Positions 40,301-50,479 of a stretch of 64,000 nucleotides of DNA are shown here, piece after piece; within the stretch, counting starts at the first letter, position 1; each line of letters starts with the position of its first letter. The stretch is from positions 7,369,001 to 7,433,000 of the forward strand of contig JBBDHG010000032.1 of NCBI GenBank assembly GCA_037951165.1, written 5' to 3'. The stretch is from Lophius americanus. Taxonomy: Eukaryota > Chordata > Actinopteri > Lophiiformes > Lophiidae. The notes under the pieces are model-generated. The model did not search any database. It saw only the letters and a list, made by a program, of their open reading frames with translations, and was not told where the DNA came from. The position numbers were made by a program, and so were the translations under genes.

Positions 40301-41607
40301 TCACGTACACAACTTGATGGCTCACCATAAAACAGTTTAATGGTTTAGGAGTATATGACATGAAGAAACCATCAGATTTTGGAGCTGGTAAATACCATGA
40401 ATTATTTTCATTTCCCTTCATGTTTTATGACTGAGCTTTTCACAGACTTTCTATCCTTGTAAATGATATGATAGATTTTCATTGATCATGTTAAGTTAGA
40501 TCAATAATTGATATTTGGATTAAGGTTTGATCTTTTTATAAAAAGACCATTAGGACTTGCTGGAATTGAATTGTGCTCAGTGTTATTGACCTGTATTCTC
40601 TAATTAAGGTGATGCAGTTCTGTAGCACCACAATCTGCAACCAGAACAATAACAAAAAACTAGAGAAATTACTTTTCTAGTATAAAAAAATACTACATGG
40701 ATGCTGACGGCTTCACACAGCTGTAGTAATCGCAATAAAACAACAAGCGAAAACAATAGTGGTCGTGGAATAAAAGTTCAAATGTGAAAATTCATAGCAC
40801 ACATGTGGTTTAATAGCTGAATGTTTTCTATAGCTTTAAGTACAAAAGAGTAGAAAGGTGGCGACGGAAGAATAATAAAGAAGAGTAGGATAACAATAGT
40901 GAGGCTGCCTTATTATACCACACTAAGCACTAAATCTTCATTTGAGCCATAGTGTATTACAGGGCTGCAGATAACTATAGCAGATACGCAGTATAATCAA
41001 TTAAAGAGTACAACTCTTCAAAGTATTTATCAATCTTAAAACTATATGCCAAGTACAGAAATGCCTCGTAACATGAATTCACCTAGGATTTTTCGTAATT
41101 AAGAGACGGTTCCCTTTCTCTGAGATGGAAGTTACCAGAATAGCAGCACATTGTGAGCTTACAGGAAGTGAGACTAGTGTCCTTGTCCATTATGACCCAT
41201 CATCACCTCTCAGCCTACAGCCCAAACACCTGAATCCTCGACATGACAGGACCCTCCTTGGGTGAATGATGAAAATAGGAAGAAGCCCAGGCCTGCAGCT
41301 GGATGTCAGTCTGCCTTTAATCACCTTCACTGTAGTCCTGGCTCATTCAGCAGCAACGGGTACTATTATTAATTAGAGTTTTTAGGTTTTCTCTGAACAT
41401 CGTAATGGAAACGTATCGGACAGACGACAGAAAATTACAGTTTTCACCTACTAAGGAGATCACTTTCCGCCCATTTAGCTCACAACGCCAACAAGGTGTG
41501 CTGCCAGCGTAAACACACAGAGCTGACATTTCTGCTGAATTTAAGCAACAAACATTCATAATGTACGTGTTACCTGGTTTAGCCGGCTTGGGAGGAGGCT
41601 TCGACAT
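31350..41607 (-). CDS. ostf1: Osteoclast-stimulating factor 1 (SH3 and ankyrin-repeat adaptor)
   Basis: Small cytoplasmic adaptor linking Src-type signalling and the cytoskeleton. Ten coding exons in transcription order: 41607-41574, 36121-36075, 35289-35239, 34607-34544, 34415-34362, 34169-34062, 33887-33838, 32867-32789, 32616-32518, 31408-31350. All phases close; 645 nt gives 214 aa, the same as human. N-terminal proline-rich MSKPPPKPAKPG, then SH3 (VFKALYPFDPRTPDELYFEEGD, DTNWWKG, GLIPSNYV; about residues 13-71), then ankyrin repeats (NPMHEAAKRGNLSWLREC, NTALYWGCHGGHKDVVELL, DTPLHAAAWKGYSDIVEMLL; about 75-170), and the conserved acidic end NAEEYLDDEDSD. Intron 1 is about 5.4 kb and carries two R1 copies and tandem hairpins. 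The last intron carries an L2 fragment. It is tail-to-tail with mapkapk5 and head-to-head with nmrk1, about 3 kb apart. Confidence 0.97.
31570..32075 (+). mobile_element. L2-type LINE 3' fragment
   Basis: Closely related to the minus-strand L2 sequence at 12340-12810, here in plus orientation. It includes 'cattggcttcccatttcgac', the CCCTCGTCTGTGGAATGCCC stretch (a LWNALP-type frame with breaks) and the tail 'gcattataaattaaatgt' followed by ATT units. It is shorter than the first copy and inactive. Lies antisense in the last intron of ostf1. Confidence 0.8.
35744..35781. repeat. Perfect inverted repeat, 16-bp arms, 6-nt loop
   Basis: Left arm catctctgctttctag (35744-35759), loop atgctg, right arm its exact reverse complement (35766-35781). 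Lies in ostf1 intron 2. Confidence 0.95.
36491..36588. repeat. Tandem pair of hairpins in ostf1 intron 1
   Basis: First hairpin: 21-bp perfect arms 36491-36511 and 36513-36533 with a single T between. Second: 15-bp perfect arms 36538-36552 and 36571-36585 around an 18-nt loop. The right arm of the second also fits a different 10-bp stem (36564-36573 with 36579-36588), so two structures compete. The flanking DNA is AT-rich. No transposon ends recognised. Confidence 0.9.
37115..37880 (+). repeat. R1 repeat, copy b (ostf1 intron 1)
   Basis: Starts 'gtcatccctaatagcaaggg', continues through 'attcatatgcaccacattta' and 'gaccaatggtttggaga' phrases, and ends near 'atggatcttcgacagacg'. Together with copy h this is the longest uninterrupted example of the family. 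Confidence 0.6.
38255..38315 (+). repeat. Teleost repeat tail ('acagacaaacaaa...ggcggaggtaat')
   Basis: A tail with 'acagacaaacaaatgg' and 'cctttggcggaggtaatg', matching wording at 62080-62140 ('acaaacaaacaaacgg', 'cctccttggtgga'). Both lie a few hundred bp downstream of an R1 copy. Confidence 0.45.
39205..39530 (+). repeat. R1 repeat, copy c (internal fragment)
   Basis: Contains 'gattcatatgcaccacatta', 'ggaccaacggttaagagg' and 'agctccccctacggggg'. It follows an A-run at 39180-39200. Both ends of the family are missing. Lies in ostf1 intron 1. Confidence 0.55.
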
Positions 41608-41830
41608 TTGCAGGGATTGAATATGAAACAAAAGCAAAAGTTTGTGATAAGTTATATCAGTCAGAGACGTCACTGGACTGGGAGAACTTTGCTATAACTG
41701 CCAATGAGGAAGTGCAGTGGCTCTGGGGACGCGGAAAAGCTGAAATGCGCATGCGCAAACCTTTAACTTCTGTTATTGGGTGATTGTTGGCCTTATTAGG
41801 CCTTATTAGGCCAACAATTTTCTCTAAAAT
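41608..41830 (-). promoter_or_regulatory. ostf1: ostf1 promoter with NRF1 palindrome, CCAAT boxes and two abutting CArG boxes
   Basis: Upstream of the ostf1 ATG (41607). Seen: a perfect TGCGCATGCGCA palindrome at 41746-41757 (NRF1 type); CCAAT at 41701-41705 on the plus strand and an inverted CCAAT at 41774-41778; an ETS-like GGAAGT at 41708-41713; and CCTTATTAGG twice without a gap at 41791-41800 and 41801-41810. Both match the SRF CArG consensus CC(A/T)6GG. The pair is framed by 11-bp inverted arms (41783-41793 and 41808-41818). Confidence 0.6.
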
Positions 41831-42035
41831 GTCTGGAAAACCATAAATGTTATTATCAATCATGTTCACTAAAAGAAAAAGTTATGATGTAGACCATGAG
41901 TGTTGTCTTTGAGATGTATTATGTAAACCATTAATGTTTCCCAAGAGATCTATGATGAAAACAACATTCTCTAAAAGATTGATGATGTAAACCATGATAA
42001 ATTTCGCAAATATCTATTATGTAACCCATTAAATT

Positions 42036-42107
42036 TAGCACTTTGAGATTTGACCAAAATGTAAAGTGCGTTATAAATTAAATGTATTATTATTATTATT
42101 ATTAACT
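42036..42107 (+). repeat. Short L2 3'-tail copy
   Basis: 'gcactttgagatttgacc' then 'gcgttataaattaaatgt' then (ATT)n, matching the 3' ends at 12340-12390 (minus) and 32010-32075. Only the last 70 bp are present. Confidence 0.75.
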
Positions 42108-42391
42108 GTTGTCAAAGAGATCTATGATGTAAACTATAAATACTCACTAAAAGATCTTAGATGAAAACCATGAATGTTGTCCAAGAGATCTATTATATAA
42201 ACCGTCAATGTTTTACAAGACATGATGTCCCCCCTAAAATGTATGATGTTAACTATATATGTTCTCTTAAAGAAACATGATGTGAACCATGAGTGTTGTC
42301 TTAGAGATCTATGAAGTAAACCATAGAATCTATGATGTATACTATACATTTTCTTTAAAAGAATATGTATAGTAGTGAATATTATCTAAAA

Positions 42392-42780
42392 GATCTATGA
42401 TCCATCCATCCATTTTCTTCCGCTTATTCTTGGGCAAATTTTGGTTGCAATACGCAAAGAAGGGCATTTCAGATGTCCCTCTCACCAGCAACACTCTCCA
42501 GCTCATCCTTGGGGATCCTGAGGCATTCCCAGGCTAAATGCTGGCCTCAGCTTTAATGTTAAGGTTTGGAGCTCAGGCATCTGGAGGGAGCTCAGAGTGG
42601 TTCATTTGCATTGAAATGAGCTTATTGATGCAGGGTTTGGGGCATCTGATTAAGTAGGTTCTCTTTGGAAGTTTTCCAGGCACTGGACATGACATAATTG
42701 TCAAGTCATTGTTATCCTAAGAGGGCTTCTGGAGAAACAAATCGTTTCTTCTGGGAAGAGACCCAGTTGTTGACCCAGAT
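42392..42780 (+). repeat. Teleost 'ccattttcttccgctta' interspersed repeat
   Basis: Opens 'atccatccatccattttctt', continues 'cgcaaagaagggcatttcag', 'ctccagctcatccttgggga' and 'ctgaggcattcccaggc', a repeat very widespread in fish genomes. It ends near 'gggaagagacccagttgttg'. Inserted in the tandem array. Confidence 0.7.
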
Positions 42781-42949
42781 CTATGATAAATTCATTAATG
42801 TTTTTTGATATATCTGTGATTTAATCCATGAATATTTTCTAAGAGATTTTTGATGTAAACCATTAATGTTTTCTGAGATATCTTTGATGTAATCCATGAA
42901 TGTTCTCTAACAGATCTATTTATTACATCTATGATAAGGAATAGAGATG

Positions 42950-44330
42950 GGCTCCAACATCTCCCCAAACAGCAAACCGCAAAGCGTTCATATCAACATC
43001 AAGGAAAGATTTCCAACTTTCCAGCATCCACAAGATCAACAGAAACATGTCCAGATAATGTATCTATGTTCAATTGACCCACCAACCCACTCTGAATGTC
43101 AGCTGTCTCTTCAACCATCTATGTCTCCTCAAGAATCATAATCCCCGTCTTTAACTTGGCACTCCATTCTCAACAGCGATCAATCCACACCCGCAGAGGA
43201 GCAGGTTTACCTACAACCTTATAAGATCAACTCAACACCCCAGTGGACCACCATCCAGACCACTCCCATGAAGATCAAACTATCCACATCCTCCTCCACA
43301 CTATTCTCTGATGAGACCCCAAAAGAGCTACGATCTCTTCAAAAAAGAACAGTCATTCCTATCGCCTGGGTCCCCAACCCAGTGACACTCCAGTGATAGG
43401 AGCTACACTCAGGCCCACTGAGTTAATATCAAGATGTGAGAAGAACAGGCGGTTCAACTCTCACTACTACCTCTGTCCCTGAGCCCACCAACACCAACCG
43501 CACAAACAGCTTAGAGACATCCACCATCATTAATGGTCAGCTCAGGAGATTAACAGCAGATTCTAGCATTATATACAGAGATCCCGTCTATCTGAGAGCA
43601 TTCACAATCAGCCCACCAACACCCTTATCTGATCACAGTAAAATTACACTCTAAATTACAACGACAGAAACAGACACTCATGCAGCAAAAGTAGTCTCAG
43701 TTATAAGAAAAAAACATTGGACAAACAATTTCACTGATGACTATCAGAGGGTTATAAACAATCAAACAATCCAATCTCATTTAGACCATTTTTCTTTTCA
43801 TCTCACATCCCAACAATAATATTCGTCTATACAAGATATTAACAATATATTTAACAATTTGGCATATTTTTCCAACTTGTAAAAAAACTAAACAAAGAAG
43901 AGCCAATGAAAATGTTTTGATAAACACTGCAGCTCCAGCATCAATCCTGAGAAAAATACAGTTAATTTGGAGAGGACCAGAGTTATTGCATTCCAGAAAT
44001 GAGTGTCAGGGAATTTACAAACACACACACACATACACAGACAGCTACTAAAAAATGTAATTTAATATGGCTAAAAATACTTACATTTGCAACTGGACCA
44101 ATTTTATACTATGGCAGTGAAATATGTGTTGTCCTCTTGCAAATTGTGACTTTGAAAAAATGGGACACACACCCAATTGAAACAGTGCATGAGTTTTGGG
44201 CGTAATCTCAGCAACCATAGGAACACCCCAAATAATGGAGGCCAAGCTGAAAGTCCTACCATTGCAAAGCCTTCCATTACCAAGAGAAGTTAGAGACAAA
44301 TACCCTTCGCCAAATGGTTATACAACAACT
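42950..44330 (+). mobile_element. Decayed non-LTR retrotransposon (endonuclease-RT relic)
   Basis: In shifting plus frames one reads a Pro/Thr/Ser-rich N-terminal stretch, then the tail of an endonuclease domain (TISPPTPLSDHSKITL, about 43600-43654, with the SDH motif), then the end of an RT C-terminal region (GPILYYGSEICVV and KKWDTHPIETVHEF near 44092-44205, then RNTPNNGG). Many stops and frameshifts; the RT catalytic core is mostly lost. The motif set differs from the L2 and Rex-like elements in this window, so this is a third LINE lineage. Clade not determined. Confidence 0.6.
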
Positions 44331-44499
44331 CAACTCCTTTGCCATATTTTGTCTGGTGTCATAACTGAAATGTTAAATGCAAAAAGATTATTATCAATAT
44401 TTGTACACATTTGTTTTGCTGTGTTTAATCGATACCGTGAATTTTATTATTTTATTTTAAATAACTTATTTCACCCTGCGTTTTATTTCCTGCAATGCT

Positions 44500-44726
44500 T
44501 CGGAAAAGCTGACGTCATCTCTCTAACAATCCAATCAGAGGCCTTGGAGGGCGGGGCACGATGTCGCCATAGTGTGATATATACACTTTTTTTCTCATAC
44601 ATGTGTCTTGCAGTATCAACCGATAAAGTACCTATGCTTTAGTTAATCAAAATATGAACTGTTGGTAAATACATTTCCTATTATAACTCCATACACGAGA
44701 CACTTTGCAGTGGGAAACCAGCTGAA
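44500..44726 (+). promoter_or_regulatory. nmrk1: nmrk1 promoter: CRE, CCAAT box, GC box
   Basis: Upstream of the nmrk1 ATG at 44727: a palindromic CRE TGACGTCA (44510-44517), CCAATCAG (44531-44538), GC box GGGCGGGG (44549-44556) and a weak TATA-like 'gatatataca' near 44576. Order and spacing fit a compact promoter with transcription start at about 44600. Confidence 0.65.
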
Positions 44727-47700
44727 ATGAAGAAACTGGTTGTAGGGGTTGGCGGGTAAGTACGTCCGACGGAATTGAAACGCTCCTGTTATTATATTGC
44801 TTGATTCACTTTGCCTCCACAATATCAGTAAGTTTTGTATTAATTATGGGAGTTACTAGATAGCAGGTTTCAGCCTTAATGTTAAACCAATATCGAGTAA
44901 GTTGTATGCACAGAGTTCAATCTGCATAGACTGTATTAGATACATAAAGCACGTGACAGTCATGAAGCAGCAAAAACTGATAAGAGTTGACTTGTGGTTA
45001 AAAATGTTTCTGTTATAGAGTTCTTTAAAAAAAAAAAATCTGTGAAGACAAGCAACTGAAAATGTAGGATTTAGTTTGAATGTCTTAGAGAAAAATCTTA
45101 ACGCTTCAAAATTGAATGAGCAACGGAGCATGCCATTTTACTTTAAAAAAAAAAGAAGCATATTTCTACTGCATTCTGGCCTAAACTGATGAATCTGTTA
45201 TAGGTAGACAAATTTGATACAGACATTGAGAGGTTAAACCACTAGAGGTCAGATTTTAGCTTCTCTTTTACTCATGACATTTTAGTGGCGTTCTGAGGTA
45301 AGAAGTTAGCTCCCATCATATAGTTAGTCTCCTATTCTATATAAGACGGTGAGTATAAAGAACTTTGTCCATGGTATTTGTACTCAAATTTATTTGAAAT
45401 TGGAATTTATTTGTAATGAAGGTGTTCTTAATGATATGTGCTGCTCGTCCTTCAGGATGACCAATGGTGGAAAATCTACCCTTTCACAGAGTCTGCACCA
45501 ACTGATACCCAACAGTTGTATCATTGCACAGGATTTATATTTTAAGGTAGATGTGGGTCCGTCTTTATGTCAAATTACTTTTTAAAAGATCTCTCGTTCA
45601 TGCAGGAGATTTGAGAGCTTGAGTGATCTCTGTGGTAAATGTTCTTCTCTTCAGGATGGATCTTTGGTACCAGAGGACAGCAATGGGTTTAAGCAATATG
45701 ATGGTAAGGAATCCTAAAAAATATACAGTAATACGGTATTTACAGCATTCAAAACTTCATTTGAAAGCACTAATACGCATGGAAACTATGTTGTTAAGTC
45801 AGGTAAAACATCCAAAAATGTTATTGCTGCAGCAAATGAATTTTGTTAATACACCTTATATTTTGCATATTTGGTTCATACATTATTTAATTCATCAATC
45901 ATTTTTTCACATATACTTTCTAGTGATAATGAAAAAAAATCACACATTAATGCTTATACAAATAAAAAAATAAAAAAATCATGTCACTTTTATCCACCAC
46001 CTAGTAGAGTATCAATAAAAAATAAAAAAAAATAAAAAAATGGTGTACCTCTAAATAGAATGTATATAAAATATACTAAAATGAAAAGAGCCTCCAAAGA
46101 TAAATACAATTAAATCTTTATTCAGTTAAGTTTCATATATATGCATATCCTGAAACAGCAAAGAAAATCCTTGTCATGGCATTCTGTTTCAGTACTAGAT
46201 GCTCTCCACATGGACACGATGATGAGCCATGTTGCCTCGTGGCAAAGAGATCCTGAATCATTCCTGAAACAGCAAGACCTCAACCCAGTGCACACAGCAC
46301 TACCCGACGATGAGGAGGTGTATGTGTTGATCGTGGAAGGCTTTCTCATTTTCAACCACAGGTATACCCAGGAGCCTTTAATGAAAGTACAGTAAAATAA
46401 TACAAGAACATAAAACCTTAAAAGTTGCAATGCTTTCCTTTACAGTCCCATCATTTTCTAGGAAGACTCTCATAAAATATATTTATTCTCTTAGCTCAAG
46501 TACAATTGAGTGTACACAGTACACAATGTACACAGCGATGCTGTGGAGAATATACCGATCAGCTTATGCCCAGCCGCTACAAATCCCACACAGTATGTCC
46601 AGATGTTTCTCTGCATGTATTAAGCATTGTTCTGGGTTATTTGGGCAACCCATGCACAATTGGTTCAATCAAGAACTTTCATTATGGAGAAACAAAATGA
46701 CTGCAGGCAACAGTAAAGCAAGAGGAGCTTTGATTATATGTTACAACACTGATAGCTATGTACATGTGCTATGTAGCAATATGTGAGAGTTCATGTTGGC
46801 AATGTAGCCACACACACTCTTGAAGATATATAAAGGCTGGTTCTGCAGCTACAAAGAAGTTTTGACACAATTCATCACTGACATCAATGAAAATTGAATT
46901 GGGTTAAATTATAGCTTGTGGAAAGCAAGAGTTAATTGTTTTTACTAAAATTATTTTAATTATGTGTATGTGTATGTGTCTGATGGATTAACTTTTTATT
47001 TTTTTCCTCCAGGCCTCTGAATGAGGTATTTAACAAGAAATTCTTCCTGGAAATACCTTATGACGTGTGCAAGATGAGACGAAGGTGTTGGATTTTATAA
47101 TCAGAAAATCTATTAAAGTTTTGAAAATATTGTTTGTTTTCTGTTTTTAGTAATGGTTTTTGACATTTAATTTTTTTATGTTTCAGCTACCGGTAATCAA
47201 AATAAAGACTGAAAATTAACTTGCTGGTGTTTTGACAGTTCAAGGGTATACACGCCTCCTGATCCTTCCGGCTACTTTGATCGCCATGTGTGGCCAATGT
47301 ACCTCAATAACCGACGGGAGATGGAGAGCCAGGTGTCTCAAATCAGTGAGTGCCCAATTTGTTTGTTTTTTAAGTTTGCACATATATTTATGTTTTGTGC
47401 CTGGATTGGTATAGACCACTTCATAAGAAGTGCATTCTGTTTGATCTTGCAGCAGATAATTCTTTATTTCTGTACGTGTGAGTTTACATCTGACCTACAC
47501 CAGCTTTCTTTGAAAAACTACCATAAAACGTTTATTTTTAACCAATACTTTTTTCTCATCAAAGAGGCCACGAACCACTTTGAGTGACACAAAAAAGGAC
47601 AAAATGACAGGCAGTAACACTAATAAGAAATGTAAAGGTTTTGGGTTCCACGCACCCCCAGCCAGCCAAACCCACAGAGTCCCAAAAATTGAACACATAG

Positions 47701-50271
47701 TGTTGAAGTTGTCCTCAAACCTCAAACTCAGCAGCCGCCGGCGTAGCCAGTCAACACTGAAAATCTGGTCATAGCCGATGCCGGTATGTTGGACCAGGAT
47801 CATGCAGCAAAAGCCCCACCGGTGCACAGGGGCCCTCTTGAGTGCCCAGTTAAAGGAGCCACGTGTACTGAAAGTGAGGCGTAAGTGTTTAAAAACTGAT
47901 ACACTGGAGTAGTTATTATATATATGGGGGTGAGACCTTAAAAAATAACAAGGCCTACGCTGTCGTCCCTGACAGCAAAGCCCCCAATACCCTGCATTGT
48001 ACAAGCAATCCCTTTGATCTAACTACTTAAATTAAATGTGACTCATTAATAATCTCAACCAGTCCATATTGACTCAACCAAACTCTTTTATATGATGTCA
48101 GCAATTTTTTCTAAAGTAAGATACCCCCGGGATTCAATAGCAAAGTTATATCTAGTCAACGATTTTTTGGGAGTTTGGTAGAAAAATAAGACGTATTTCC
48201 CTGTGTCAGTTCAAATGAGCTAATTTTAGACACAATTTTATTAATGGCTGGGAACTTAAGAACGAGAAACTGTGTTTTTTGTGCAAAAAAGCCCTTTTTT
48301 TCCAGTCACTCCTCGTTAACACAAAGGATATGCGGCGACGGTGGCCGTGATGACGATTCAATAATATCTCCTTATTGGGGGTATTATGGTATGTAATAAC
48401 ACAATGATTAATTGGCAAATTGCACAGGGTGTACACTGACTCTCCCCCAATTTCAGCTGGATTCAAGTTCAGTCCTCCAACGACCCTGAACGGTATAATG
48501 GGTTACGGAAAATGAATGAATGAATCAATAGATGGAGCCACTTCAGCAGATACTTTAGTATTAAACACTAAAAATGGATGAATCTTCATGCTCATATTTT
48601 TTCAGTATTTCTGAATGGACTGAAGCCAAAGGATGAGCTGCGAGATTTTGTGTACAACGATGTTTGGCAGGAAATAGAGCGGCTCAGAGGTAAGTTGCAG
48701 AAGTCTGAATTCTAATTCAACCAAAGTTTCTTATGAAAGAAGTTTCTGCAATTAAAACATAAAATAGACATCATTATATTTGTTTGTCCAAATGTTTATA
48801 TTTTCAGAGTATTTATGGAGAAAATAATACTATAATGCCTTTAATTATCAATTAACAACATATGAGAGCCAAAAAATGTCTTTAGTGTCAATACCCATGA
48901 TCTTCAATTCAAATGATTCACGTAAATCTAACCTTTTACGTGAGTAACAAAAAAAACCCCATTACATTTTTAATATAAAACAAAAACGTTTATCCAAATC
49001 CTGTGTGCCACAATTATTACCACGCTGCTTTTAATATTGTGCCCCTCAAACTGGCTCCACATTATTATAGATCCACAACCTATGACCCTATTCCAATGAA
49101 AGTCTGAGTCGTGTTTGACAAACTCTAGGTGCTAAACTTTGTGTGTGTGGATGACAGCAGAGGCTTTTTTCTTGCTATCCTCCCAAATAGTTTGTGTGGG
49201 TGTAGGTGCCATCTGATGGCGGTTAGGGAGATCCCAATATTTAACTGACCTCTGCAGTTCTCTAACTGTAATCCTTAGAGAGTCGTTTGCCAGTTAAACT
49301 CTCCTCCTCACAGTGTGTGGTGTCAGATTGCAGACACTTCCTATTCCAGGCTGATTTTAACATCTCCTGTCTCCTTAAACTTCTTAATTATTAATCCAAC
49401 TCTTGAAACCAGCATTTTTAACTGCTGAAAGTTTTTCTTGTGTCCATGCCAGATTTGCTTAGCTCTCCCACTTTTCTTCACACATTATTGACGTTTATCT
49501 GGTAATTCCCATTTTGAAGAATGTCAATGAGAATTAGACCTGTGTCTCCTCATATTTAGACCCCAGGGAAACAGGAAGTCATTGTTCACCACTTCACAGT
49601 ACTTACTCAAACAGGTGACCTTAAAAATATAAAAATAGGGCTGGAAATATGCCTCCGTTACCTTTAATTGCAGGATTTCCTATGTGTGCCTATAATCGCT
49701 TTACACATGGATTAAAGAAAAATATCTTGACCAATTTTATTTTAAATATTTTTTCTTAGTTAAGTCAACGGTTCGATATTTTTTTAGATATATCTTCTTT
49801 ATCTCTCGGCTGTTCTCTCTCGGGGTCGCCAAAGAGGATGATCTGATTCGGCATATTGTACAGTCATAGATTTTAGGCTGGATGCTCCGTCCCGACACAA
49901 CCCTCCCAATTTATCCATGCTTGGGGGCGGCACTAGAAGGACACTGGACTGTAAGCTTTTTGTGGATGGGTTGTTGGATTTTTGTGAATAATGTGAATTA
50001 AAGCTCACAGCCATAGACAGTAAACACAATTTTACATCTCATTTTACTTTTTAGAACTTACGAGCATTTGATCAACTTTAAACGTGTTTTAACATTAGGA
50101 AGTAAGTATATATTAGGGTACATGTTTTACACTATGGAACATTCTGTTGTTTGCAGTTGTGGTACTAACATTGTAATTTGAAGACAGATTTTCTTTTCAT
50201 TTATTTACTTGTATTCAAATAACATGCATACATACTATTAATATTTTTGTTTGTTTGCAGGTAAAGCCTGA
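44727..50271 (+). CDS. nmrk1: Nicotinamide riboside kinase 1
   Basis: Phosphorylates nicotinamide riboside to NMN, and also nicotinic acid riboside, for NAD salvage in the cytosol. Eight coding exons: 44727-44755, 45456-45546, 45655-45703, 46193-46361, 47013-47084, 47239-47345, 48606-48689, 50261-50271. Total 612 nt, 203 aa (human 199). Walker A is GMTNGGKST with Lys16; Asp36 (AQDLYFK) and VEGFLIF correspond to the catalytic Asp and acidic residue of the family. The lid has CKMRRSSRVYTPPDP, followed by HVWPMYL. The last exon codes only GKA-stop. GGMTNGGK resembles the paralogue NMRK2, but QYDVLDALHM, RVY.PPD and the ostf1 neighbour favour NMRK1. Intron 6 holds an antisense open frame and an R1 copy. 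Confidence 0.93.
45955..46045. repeat. A-rich low-complexity tract in nmrk1 intron 3
   Basis: Repeated A6-9 runs separated by single T or C. May be remains of retroposon tails; no body recognised. Confidence 0.7.
47495..47867 (-). pseudogene. Unassigned membrane-protein-like open frame, antisense in nmrk1 intron 6
   Basis: After a possible acceptor (ctttcag before 47867) the minus strand stays open for about 120 codons: STRGSFNWALKRAPVHRW, then CCMILVQHTGIGYDQIF, WLRRRLLSLRFEDNFNTM, and two hydrophobic segments (CSIFGTLWVWLAGG and HFLLVLLPVILSFFVSL) before stopping at 47495. The balanced composition, charged loops and absence of low complexity look like real or formerly real protein. The upstream part of the frame is R1 repeat (copy d), so the N-terminus is not original. 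It could be a retrocopy, an exon of an antisense gene, or a transposon-captured fragment. I do not recognise the family. Confidence 0.35.
47945..48400 (+). repeat. R1 repeat, copy d (nmrk1 intron 6)
   Basis: Start 'tgtcgtccctgacagcaaag', 'ccctgcattgtacaagcaat', and end 'gatgacgattcaataatatc'. The middle, including most of the 'cgattcatatgcacc' block, is shortened. It directly abuts the antisense open frame. Confidence 0.6.
48900..49650. repeat. Repeat-like, probably decayed DNA transposon (nmrk1 intron 7)
   Basis: Contains 'gtgtgccacaattattacca' and T-rich wording reminiscent of the ends and body of a fish DNA transposon with 'attattggcaccc' ends. No transposase frame is left. Classification is tentative. 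Confidence 0.3.
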
Positions 50272-50330
50272 AACGGTCAGTTTAATTTGTCTACCTTTCG
50301 AAGATGAAAACTGCAGCTCCCATGGAGGCC

Positions 50331-50467
50331 AATAAAGTTACATTCTTTGGACTATTAAGTCACTAAGGGGCCAAACACCAAACCAAGCAAAAAGTTGTTT
50401 AGGGCTTGTGTGCGACTATCTATCTAATGTCTTCCGTTGTTAATTTTATTGATGAAAGTGAAATAAA
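50331..50467 (+). terminator. nmrk1: nmrk1 poly(A) signals
   Basis: AATAAA at 50331-50336 (60 bp after the stop) and again at 50462-50467. Either can end a short 3' UTR. Confidence 0.6.
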
Positions 50468-50479
50468 AACCGAAGGAGA

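Larger units (their letters stand above)
41870..42945. repeat. Decayed tandem array with a unit of about 35 bp, interrupted by two repeats
   Basis: A diverged unit of the type 'gatctatgatgtaaaccatg' followed by 'aatgttgtccaagagatct' recurs through the interval, with variants such as 'tattatgtaaaccattaatg' and 'gatgtaatccatgaatgttc'. The array is broken by an L2 tail (42036-42107) and by the 42392-42780 repeat, both inserted into it. Lies between the divergent ostf1 and nmrk1 promoters. Confidence 0.75.

Noticed and set aside
44727..50271. Assignment to nmrk2 because of GGMTNGGK at the P-loop
   Set aside because: Other motifs and the adjacent ostf1 gene fit nmrk1 better; a phylogeny would settle it.
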